A stretch of DNA of 18,361 nt from Bacilli bacterium (GTDB lineage Bacteria; Bacillota_I; Bacilli_A; RF39; UBA660). The translations under genes were made by a program, and so were the position numbers. The stretch is from the NCBI GenBank assembly GCA_918219625.1, contig CAKJXT010000037.1:1-18361 (forward strand), written 5' to 3'. This document shows, piece by piece, positions 12,672 to 18,361 of the stretch; position 1 is the first letter of the stretch; every line of letters begins with the position of its first letter. The notes under the pieces were generated by a model. That model saw nothing but the letters and a program-made list of their open reading frames with translations. It had not been told where the DNA came from and made no database searches.

Positions 12672-13901
12672 ATGTCATATTTAAAGAATTATTTTGAAAG
12701 CCCTAAAAAAAATAGAATTGCACTTGTAGGTGCAAATTCCCAGGGTAAAACATATCAATTAGAACAATTATCTAAAGCATGTACGGGAAAAGTTATATTT
12801 GTAGAATCAGAAACTAAATCTGATGAAAATATGAAGAATAGTGCAGAAAAAACAACACTAATAGAATGGATAACAGAACTAATTGGATTAGATGATATTA
12901 ATGCTGTAATAGATAATATAATTTCTAAAATGCGAATAAGCAATTCTAACGAAAGAATATTCGTTGAATTAAAGAATAGTGTTAAATCATATAAAGGTCT
13001 AATAGAATTTGTCATGAAATCAAATAACAATAGTAAAGAATTAGCTGGATCTGGAGAAAGAGTTTTAGGACAATTGATAATGATTGATAATATTCTAGAT
13101 GATAATAACAGTAAATATGAATATTTGATAGTTGATGAACCAGAAGCACATCTACATCCTTCGTTATATTATTTGATTGCAAAAACATTAAACAATATTT
13201 CACATAGAGGGATTAAAGTTGCAATAGCTACTCATTCTGAAGAAATACTAAAATATTTTGTTGAAGATAGTAGTGAAATAATTATGATGAAAGATTTAAA
13301 TCCTATACCTTTGAAAAATACTGATTATTATTACCATTTAAAAGATGGTATTGCATGTTATGAAGATGAAATGTTAATGATGGAATCGTACAAAAAGATT
13401 AAGGATAAGGACAATTTATATTTTAAAACAATTATGTTTGATGGAATTTATAAAGCTTTGTTTTCAAATACGGTTATAATTGGCGAGGGCGTTATAGAAG
13501 AAGAATTATTTAATTTATACTTAACCAAGTATTATGAAAACTATTATAATAAAAATGTATGCAGTATTATTTCTCATGGCAAAGAAATGATCCCATGGTA
13601 TATTAGTATATTAAACGATATAGGAATAAATAATATATGCATCTATGATTGTGACAATGAGGATAGTCCTAAGCACAAGTATTTAAATGAATATATAGAG
13701 AATAATGCTAAAAAGAAAATTAAAATTACTAATAGTGAAAAAAATGATTTGGAACATTTTTTAGGTATTAGTATTAAAGATGGTAATAAAGGAAAATACG
13801 ATATATCTGAACTGAGATATTTATATCTAAATAAAGATGAAAAGTTGATGGGATTATTAAACCAAATTAATGACTTAGTAGATGAATTAAACGAAAAATA
13901 G
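12672..13901 (+). CDS. OLD-like ATPase with TOPRIM nuclease domain
   Basis: This 409-residue protein combines an ABC-type ATPase with a TOPRIM domain, as in OLD-family (overcoming lysogenization defect) nucleases. Seen are Walker A GANSQGKT (20-27), a signature-like GSGERVLGQL (126-135), Walker B YLIVDEPEAH (151-160), an H-loop ATHSEE (186-191), then TOPRIM with the conserved Glu (IIGEGVIEEELF, E272) and D-x-D (IYDCDNED, D326 and D328). It is shorter than typical OLD proteins (usually above 500 aa), mainly because the ATPase insertions are small. The start ATG 12672 is preferred over TTG 12648, which lies inside the ASCH gene, because AAGAGGTGG precedes the ATG. The operon with ASCH suggests a joint system. 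No UvrD-like helicase (GajB) is nearby, so it is not a standard Gabija locus. Its stop lies 4 bases before the right-end repeats. Confidence 0.87.
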   Translation: MSYLKNYFESPKKNRIALVGANSQGKTYQLEQLSKACTGKVIFVESETKSDENMKNSAEKTTLIEWITELIGLDDINAVIDNIISKMRISNSNERIFVELKNSVKSYKGLIEFVMKSNNNSKELAGSGERVLGQLIMIDNILDDNNSKYEYLIVDEPEAHLHPSLYYLIAKTLNNISHRGIKVAIATHSEEILKYFVEDSSEIIMMKDLNPIPLKNTDYYYHLKDGIACYEDEMLMMESYKKIKDKDNLYFKTIMFDGIYKALFSNTVIIGEGVIEEELFNLYLTKYYENYYNKNVCSIISHGKEMIPWYISILNDIGINNICIYDCDNEDSPKHKYLNEYIENNAKKKIKITNSEKNDLEHFLGISIKDGNKGKYDISELRYLYLNKDEKLMGLLNQINDLVDELNEK

Positions 13902-13905
13902 ATTT

Positions 13906-14042
13906 TAGGTACCATTTAGGTACCAACACACTAATAAATACCATATTATTAAGGTAATTGCAAAAATATAACGGCTTTAAAAGGCCGTTTTTAAAAGGAT
14001 TTAACATATAGAACGTTTGTTTATTTGAGCCCCCTGAAGAGA
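13906..14042. other. Right end of the integrated element (candidate attR)
   Basis: TAGGTACCATTTAGGTACC (13906-13924) repeats the left-end 19-mer with one mismatch, in the same orientation and with the same 11-bp internal spacing. CCCCCTGAAGAGA (14030-14042) repeats 3010-3022 exactly, and its last 11 bases match 3088-3098 beside the left 19-mer. One of the two must be the crossover core; the other would be arm-type sites or coincidence. Confidence 0.55.
13970..13992 (+). terminator. Intrinsic terminator after the OLD-like gene
   Basis: AACGGCTT pairs with AGGCCGTT (stem within 13970-13989, with one wobble), and the T-tract runs to 13992. It lies between the two right-end repeat families. Confidence 0.85.
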
Positions 14043-14088
14043 ACAATATAAAATATATATCAAATAACTCTTTTTAAAATATAATTTG

Positions 14089-14097
14089 TGATATAAT
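14089..14097 (+). promoter_or_regulatory. Extended -10 promoter of the PIN-domain gene
   Basis: TGATATAAT at 14089-14097; the RBS AAAAGGTG follows within a few bases, so the leader is very short. Confidence 0.6.
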
Positions 14098-14113
14098 AAA
14101 AAAGGTGATTCAA

Positions 14114-15130
14114 ATGGAAACAAAAACATATGCAATTGTACTTGATACAAACTCATTCGGTAAAATTAATAAATATAACTTTAATAAAAGTGGTGTAACA
14201 ATATGTTTAAATGCATTAATGGATTATTCAAATATAAAAGTTTTTATGCCTTCAATAGTATATGAAGAATTAAAAAAACACATTAAACAAACAATAAAAG
14301 AAGTAAAAGAAACAATAAGTTCTTCATATGTAAGAACTTATATAGATATGAAAGAAATAGAATCAATATATGATAAAAAATTAAAAGAATTAGACACACT
14401 TATAAAAAAATACAAAGTAGATATTATTGATTCTAATAAATACTCTGATATAGCGCAAATAAATGAATGGTATTTTAATGGTGAAAAACCATTTACTATT
14501 GAAAAACCAAAAGAATTTCCTGATGCAATGATAATATCATCTACAATTAATTATTTTAAAGAAAATAAATTTGATGAAGTAATAATGATTTCACAAGATA
14601 AAGGAGTAATTGACAGCATAAAATCAAAAACTGATTTTAAAGTAAATGGAACAATTCAAAGTGTATTAAATGAATTAACAGGACAAACAGAAGAAGACTA
14701 CAGAAAATGCGAAGAATACATCATAAATAAAGATATTTTATCAGATGAAGACAGTTATTCTTTCTATAGCTATGACTCAGAAGACGAATATGAAATAGAT
14801 ACAATAGAATACAAAATAGATAATATAAAAATAATAGATAAAGATGAAGAAAACAAGTATATTCAAGTATGCGTAAACTGCAATTTAAAAATATATGGCG
14901 AATTTAATTTTGTGGATCAAGGTATGTCTTATTACGATAGAGAAGATCCAGAATGTTCAGTGTACTTTTATAGAATTGGTAGAGAATTAGAAGTAAATAA
15001 TATAGATGTGTTCATAACTATAAAATATGATAATAAAAACAACTTCAAAGATTATGAAGTAACAAAAGTTGAAGATATAATATTAAATGATTATATAAAT
15101 CAATTAGATTTAAGAGATTATAATTTATAA
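14114..15130 (+). CDS. PIN-domain (DUF4935-like) putative ribonuclease
   Basis: This 338-residue protein has an N-terminal PIN nuclease fold (about 1-185) with the acidic set D11 (VLDTNSF), E51/E52 (YEEL), D137 (FPDAMIIS) and D162 (SQDKGV). The order and spacing resemble DUF4935 proteins. The C-terminal third (about 200-338) is acidic with a Ser/Tyr/Asp/Glu-rich link (SDEDSYSFYSYDSEDEYE), then predicted beta strands. I do not recognise it as a known domain. No antitoxin gene is adjacent, so it is not a standard VapBC pair. The start is ATG 14114, because the upstream GTG 14105 is part of the RBS. It is monocistronic, under an extended -10 promoter just outside the right end of the mobile element. 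It probably cuts RNA; target unknown. Confidence 0.83.
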   Translation: METKTYAIVLDTNSFGKINKYNFNKSGVTICLNALMDYSNIKVFMPSIVYEELKKHIKQTIKEVKETISSSYVRTYIDMKEIESIYDKKLKELDTLIKKYKVDIIDSNKYSDIAQINEWYFNGEKPFTIEKPKEFPDAMIISSTINYFKENKFDEVIMISQDKGVIDSIKSKTDFKVNGTIQSVLNELTGQTEEDYRKCEEYIINKDILSDEDSYSFYSYDSEDEYEIDTIEYKIDNIKIIDKDEENKYIQVCVNCNLKIYGEFNFVDQGMSYYDREDPECSVYFYRIGRELEVNNIDVFITIKYDNKNNFKDYEVTKVEDIILNDYINQLDLRDYNL

Positions 15131-15146
15131 AAAATCAAAATAGAAT

Positions 15147-15174
15147 TTGACAAAAAATACAAATGATGTATAAT
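15147..15174 (+). promoter_or_regulatory. Promoter of the HEPN/membrane-protein operon
   Basis: A perfect TTGACA (15147-15152), a 16-bp spacer and a perfect TATAAT (15169-15174). Transcription should start near 15181. Confidence 0.88.
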
Positions 15175-15188
15175 TAAATTAGAGTAGG

Positions 15189-15226
15189 AGTATATTTCAT
15201 TTTTAATAATGGAATATGCTTTTTTT
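15189..15226 (+). terminator. Leader terminator/attenuator ahead of the second HEPN-type gene
   Basis: The 13-bp stem 15189-15201 pairs with 15208-15220 (two G.U wobbles) around a 6-base loop, and the T-tract runs through 15226. It lies 8 bases after the likely start site and before AGGAGG (15235-15240). The wobbles favour the plus-strand RNA. Confidence 0.85.
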
Positions 15227-15246
15227 AGTATGTTAGGAGGGATAAT

Positions 15247-16926
15247 ATGAATATTATAGAAAAATTAAAATTACAAAATATTGAGAGCCAAATTAAGTAT
15301 TATGGATTAGAGGATTTGGCTACAGGAATAGCTGTTGGTCAATTCTTAGATGGAAAAGAAATCATTTTGCAAAATTATGTCGATTTTAAAATAAGCAATA
15401 TAGATGAATATATTGATTATGTGTATCTAGAAAATATAACCAAATTCGAAGAGGTTATTCCATATGTAAGGGAAGATAAAAAAGAGGAATTCCAAAAATT
15501 CATAAATGATTGTAAAAAATTGTTTGATAAATATAAAAAAAAAGAATTTGTAAATTATATTTTTAATAATTATGTGGAAATATTTGAGTACAAAAAAGAA
15601 GAAGAAGTGCCTTCTTTTCTAGAATTTAATTTAAGAGAGTACACAATAATAGCTTTAGCTAATTATAAAAATAAAATAAATGACGCTCTATTAAATTATA
15701 TAATCGGCAATCAAATATATATACTTATTGATAATTTTGAGCACTGGCAAGAATATTTTAAAAAAAATCCACAACAATTTGAAAAATTGCTTAGCAAAAA
15801 GAATATTGAGAAAATATTTTCTCTACGCCACGAAGAAATATTTGATATATTGATTGCATTCTATAATATTGACAAATTTAAAGATGTAGTAAAGAAAATA
15901 TCTGAATCAATATTTGAAATTATAAAAAAAATGTTTTTTGGCACAAATGATTATAATTCTATTTGGGAAAGCTATTATACATTGGATGAATGTTTATACT
16001 TTTTTAGAAAAATAAAATCGGCAAAGACACACAAAATAGAAGAAGAATTAAATATACAAAAGGATATTTTTGATGTCGGCTTAAAGAAAAATGGACAGAG
16101 AGTAGAATTTGAAATTGACCTAAAACCATTCAAAGAAAATTTTGAAAACAAGAGTATTCCAAGAGAAATTCGAATTTTATCAATAACACACGGAAAAGAT
16201 AAGGACAACGTTTTAACCAGCTTTGTTGATAACGCAATTAATCATGAAGGCAAAGTATTATCAGATATTATCTCTAGAAATAATCCTGGTACTAATGAAT
16301 ATTTTACATCTGCACGATTAAGATGTTTGAATTTATATACTTTTGAAATAAAAGGAAAGTTGGATATTATTCTTTCAATAACTGAAAATATAAAAGAGTA
16401 TATCGATGGAGTATATGAGAAAATAAAATGGATATGCAAAAATCTGAATCTAAACAATGAAAATGAAGATTTTGATGAAAATATAGGAATGTTATATCAA
16501 TATTTAATTGATTTAGCAAATATAGATAAAGAACATGTTACAAGTGTAAAAAATATGTGCTATGGATTAAGTATGTTTCTATGCGGCTTTATAGAAAAAA
16601 TATTGAGAACAATTTATAAAAATAGCATTTCTAAAGATATATATATGCCAGATGCAAATACCACATTAAAAAACCTCTTAGATGATAAAATAATAATCAA
16701 CAAGATATTGGGATTTAATCAAGTTCAATGCTTAAAGTATTTACTCATAAAAGCTGATTACGAAAAAAATGTGGGATTGAATATAAGAAATGATTTGGCA
16801 CACTTAAATGCAAGAACAATAAAAAAATTAAAATATGATATGGTTCTTGAACTATTGGCTTATTTTACATTGATTATTAATACTACATGTCTATACTATG
16901 ATAACTGTAATATGAAAAAAGATTAG
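15247..16926 (+). CDS. Large HEPN-type protein with RN-x3-H motif near the C-terminus
   Basis: This 559-residue soluble, mainly helical protein ends with a HEPN-like helical domain. The motif RNDLAH (R514 to H519) is preceded by helices (NMCYGLSMFLCGFIEKILRTIY, about 438-460) and followed by a hydrophobic last helix (YDMVLELLAYFTLIINTTCLYY). This is the layout of DUF4209-like and other HEPN proteins of defence systems, in which R-x4-H cuts RNA. The N-terminal 400 residues are not recognised; a beta-rich stretch is near 285-330. The start is set by TTAGGAGGG. It is followed 41 bases later by a membrane-protein gene with a strong RBS and no promoter between, so the two form an operon. Expression passes through a leader terminator. 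RNase activity is inferred. Confidence 0.6.
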   Translation: MNIIEKLKLQNIESQIKYYGLEDLATGIAVGQFLDGKEIILQNYVDFKISNIDEYIDYVYLENITKFEEVIPYVREDKKEEFQKFINDCKKLFDKYKKKEFVNYIFNNYVEIFEYKKEEEVPSFLEFNLREYTIIALANYKNKINDALLNYIIGNQIYILIDNFEHWQEYFKKNPQQFEKLLSKKNIEKIFSLRHEEIFDILIAFYNIDKFKDVVKKISESIFEIIKKMFFGTNDYNSIWESYYTLDECLYFFRKIKSAKTHKIEEELNIQKDIFDVGLKKNGQRVEFEIDLKPFKENFENKSIPREIRILSITHGKDKDNVLTSFVDNAINHEGKVLSDIISRNNPGTNEYFTSARLRCLNLYTFEIKGKLDIILSITENIKEYIDGVYEKIKWICKNLNLNNENEDFDENIGMLYQYLIDLANIDKEHVTSVKNMCYGLSMFLCGFIEKILRTIYKNSISKDIYMPDANTTLKNLLDDKIIINKILGFNQVQCLKYLLIKADYEKNVGLNIRNDLAHLNARTIKKLKYDMVLELLAYFTLIINTTCLYYDNCNMKKD

Positions 16927-16967
16927 AAAATATGCGAAATTCTATTCAAAATAAAGGAGGTAACAAT

Positions 16968-17699
16968 ATGTATAAAAATATAGAAGAAACATACAAGAAA
17001 AAAAGTCCATATAATATAATCAAAAAAAGGACATTTTGGATATATGTTGTATTTATAATACTTTCATTAATTTTTAATTTTTTAAATAAAGTAGTGCCAA
17101 TGATTTTAGTATTTATAGCGATGATAGGTACCTTAAAATTTGTAAGTGAGAAAGTGCTGAATAAAAAATTATATTTCAAAATAGGTAAAAAGAATGATGA
17201 TGAAATACCATTAGCATCAATAATTAATGATGAAGAAAGAAGAATTTTCAAAAACTTCTCTATAGAAAATAATTTATATAGCGAAAAAACTCTTCTGTGT
17301 ATAGTTGAACATTATAGAAGCTTAATCAAAACTAAAACGGTTGGAGGCAATTTATTAGCTATATTATCAATTACCATACCAGTAGTATTATCATTTTATA
17401 CAAAAGATGGTTTCGATTTTAATGGCTTAGCTAAAGCAATACCTTATCTAATAAGTTTTAGTTTTATGATAATAATGATATATTTTTCATATAGAGAGTT
17501 TATAGAAATAAAAAAATTCTTAAAAGGTGAAGATGGTATGGTAGAAAGATTGGAAGAAATCTTTAGTGAACTGTACATTGATTGCGTAAATTCATCGAAG
17601 TTAGAGAAAAAAATAGAAATCTCTAAACAACAAAAAAGAAAAAATGCTACAAATAAAAAAACAACCAAAAAGAAAGTAATAGAAAAAAATAAAAAGTAA
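16968..17699 (+). CDS. Four-helix membrane protein with lysine-rich cytoplasmic tail, partner of the HEPN protein
   Basis: This 243-residue protein is not a member of a family I recognise. It has two pairs of hydrophobic segments: about 22-39 and 43-59, then 126-145 and 155-175. Between them lies a soluble loop of about 65 residues, and after them a charged helix and a very basic tail (about 211-243, including KKTTKKK). By the positive-inside rule the loop and both ends are cytoplasmic. The start is ATG 16968, with AAAGGAGG 7 bases upstream; an earlier in-frame ATG at 16932 lacks an RBS. It is cotranscribed with the HEPN-type gene. A membrane effector or a membrane anchor for the RNase, possibly holding RNA through the basic tail, is a reasonable guess only. 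Confidence 0.75.
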   Translation: MYKNIEETYKKKSPYNIIKKRTFWIYVVFIILSLIFNFLNKVVPMILVFIAMIGTLKFVSEKVLNKKLYFKIGKKNDDEIPLASIINDEERRIFKNFSIENNLYSEKTLLCIVEHYRSLIKTKTVGGNLLAILSITIPVVLSFYTKDGFDFNGLAKAIPYLISFSFMIIMIYFSYREFIEIKKFLKGEDGMVERLEEIFSELYIDCVNSSKLEKKIEISKQQKRKNATNKKTTKKKVIEKNKK

Positions 17700-17723
17700 A
17701 AAAAGTAAGTACCCCCCTCAAAT

Positions 17724-17752
17724 TTGACAATTCTCTATAAAAGTGATAATAT
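17724..17752 (+). promoter_or_regulatory. Promoter of the valS T-box leader
   Basis: TTGACA (17724-17729), a 17-bp spacer and TAATAT (17747-17752). Transcription would start about 17759, at the beginning of the T-box RNA. Confidence 0.8.
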
Positions 17753-17761
17753 TAATCACAT

Positions 17762-17992
17762 AAAAACGAAGAACAAGAGGAGTAAATTAGATTAGTAGTT
17801 AGTAGGAATGAAAGATCACCGACTGAAAGTCTTTCTTAACGAAAAGTAATTGAAGGTAGCTTGGGAGTTGTATATCTGAAATAAAAGTAAGATATAATGT
17901 TAGTCGCATTAAGACTTCAAGATAGTAGAAATACTATAAATTAAGGTGGTACCACGAGCAATTCGTCCTTTGGGATGTATTGCTCTTTTTTT
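17762..17992 (+). ncRNA. T-box riboswitch (valine) controlling valS
   Basis: The leader senses uncharged tRNA-Val and lets transcription continue into valS. The conserved T-box AAGGTGGTACCACG is at 17943-17956; its TGGT bulge would pair with the ACCA end of tRNA with discriminator A, as in tRNA-Val. The terminator is GAGCAAT (17956-17962) with ATTGCTC (17979-17985) and T7 (17986-17992), and it overlaps the T-box so that the two folds exclude each other. In stem I the likely specifier is GTA at 17856-17858 (context GAAG-GTA-GCTT), a Val codon agreeing with the gene downstream. The region 17700-18096 contains no other gene except the 12-codon frame noted separately. Confidence 0.95.
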
Positions 17993-18019
17993 AATAAAAA
18001 ATATATAGGAGATGATAAC

Positions 18020-18058
18020 ATGAAATATATAATAAAGGGTGATTATGGACGAGTCTGA
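18020..18058 (+). CDS. Possible 12-codon leader peptide between T-box and valS
   Basis: ATG at 18020 has a good RBS (AGGAGATGATAAC) and encodes MKYIIKGDYGRV before TGA at 18056-18058. It lies after the T-box terminator and 38 bases before valS, so it would be translated only on read-through transcripts. It may be a remnant of a former gene start or a coupling peptide. No family can be assigned. Confidence 0.3.
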   Translation: MKYIIKGDYGRV

Positions 18059-18096
18059 TATTTTAATCAAAAAACAAAAGAAAAGGAGAGATTAAA

Positions 18097-18361
18097 ATGT
18101 TAGATAAAAAATATGATTATAAAGAAAAAGAAATAAAATGGATGGATTATTGGAATAAAAACAATATCTATGAATTTAAACCAGATCAAAGAGAAATATA
18201 CTCAATAGATACACCACCACCAACAGTTAATGGAAAAATACATATAGGACATATATTCTCATACTCACAAGCAGAAATGATCGCTAGATACAAAAGACTA
18301 AGAGGATATAATGTATTCTATCCATTCGGATTTGATGACAATGGCCTACCAAGTGAAAGAC
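18097..18361 (+). CDS. valS: Valyl-tRNA synthetase, N-terminal part (3' end outside window)
   Basis: The enzyme charges tRNA-Val with valine. The first 88 residues are present, beginning with MLDKKYDYKEKEIKWMDYW, then the nucleotide-binding signature PPPTVNGKIHIGH (HIGH at 49-52) and YPFGFDDNGLPSER, which is diagnostic for ValRS of the NGLP(T/S)ER type. The RBS AAGGAGAG lies 6 bases upstream of ATG. The gene is controlled by the valine T-box riboswitch just upstream. The KMSKS motif, editing domain and C-terminus lie beyond the window. Codons favour A-endings plus TTC and TAC, as expected for a highly expressed chromosomal gene. Confidence 0.97.
   Translation, partial: MLDKKYDYKEKEIKWMDYWNKNNIYEFKPDQREIYSIDTPPPTVNGKIHIGHIFSYSQAEMIARYKRLRGYNVFYPFGFDDNGLPSER

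Noticed and set aside
12648..12674. TTG 12648 as start of the OLD-like protein
   Set aside because: It lies inside the ASCH gene and lacks a spaced RBS; AAGAGGTGG fits ATG 12672. For the same reason the upstream GTG starts at 5323, 7853 and 14105 were not used.
12672..13901. Gabija (GajA) system
   Set aside because: No UvrD-like helicase (GajB) lies next to the OLD-like gene; its operon partner is an ASCH protein.
3101..13924. Link between the TAGGTACC end repeats and the GGTGGTACCACG of the T-box
   Set aside because: The shared GGTACC is a short palindrome; context and orientation differ, and the T-box sequence is fully explained by tRNA sensing.
14114..15130. VapBC toxin-antitoxin pair for the PIN protein
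   Set aside because: No small antitoxin gene is adjacent, the gene is monocistronic, and the protein is far longer than a VapC toxin.
1..18361. CRISPR arrays and tRNA or rRNA genes
   Set aside because: No regularly spaced repeats of 25-40 bp and no tRNA cloverleaf or rRNA sequence were seen on either strand, including at the element ends, so integration is not into a tRNA gene.

Overview
The window is about 18.4 kb of very AT-rich DNA from a low-GC Gram-positive-type bacterium (Bacillota or a relative such as the gut RF39-like Bacilli). The reasons are the composition, AGGAGG-type ribosome binding sites, TTGACA/TATAAT and extended -10 (TGnTATAAT) promoters, and a valine T-box riboswitch. The genetic code is standard: TGG encodes Trp throughout and TGA is a real stop, for example directly after the zinc finger of the NERD protein. 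No species is claimed.

Layout: the window opens in the 3' end of thrS (1-483) and closes in the 5' end of valS (from 18097), which sits behind its T-box. Between these two housekeeping genes lies an accessory region. The left flank (521-3040) holds a HEPN-type protein, a Nudix hydrolase with an apparent frameshift and a NERD/zinc-finger protein. The right flank (14114-17699) holds a PIN-domain (DUF4935-like) protein, then a two-gene operon of a HEPN-type protein and a four-helix membrane protein.

The centre (about 3088-14042) is an integrated element with the layout of a phage satellite (PICI-like) or reduced prophage. Leftward are a tyrosine integrase and a cI-like repressor. Rightward, behind a divergent promoter/operator region, are a small excisionase-like protein, a replisome organizer, a helicase loader-like protein and an HNH nuclease. 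No terminase, capsid, tail or lysis genes are present. The right half is defence cargo: an unknown 107-aa protein, a type IIS restriction enzyme of the Alw26I/Eco31I/Esp3I family, its 975-aa double methyltransferase (m6A plus a circularly permuted m5C domain), and an ASCH plus OLD-like ATPase/TOPRIM operon.

Most interesting structures: (1) a predicted small RNA of about 97 nt between int and the repressor, with an extended -10 promoter and intrinsic terminator. It carries a 35-nt stretch complementary (33/35) to the leader of the xis-replication operon, ending at its Shine-Dalgarno, and is also antisense to the int leader. This would be a c4-like antisense switch. (2) Four 11-bp iterons followed by an AT-rich purine strand inside the replisome organizer gene, a lambda-like origin. 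(3) A repressor with an S24-like fold but no visible catalytic Ser/Lys. (4) GTCTC sites placed at the -35 position of the methyltransferase promoter, the only two seen in the window. (5) Both HEPN genes preceded by promoter, short RNA, terminator, then RBS.

Together the central genes suggest a mobile element that integrates, replicates when derepressed, and pays its host with anti-phage genes, in a thrS-valS interval that appears to be an accumulation site for defence-type genes.
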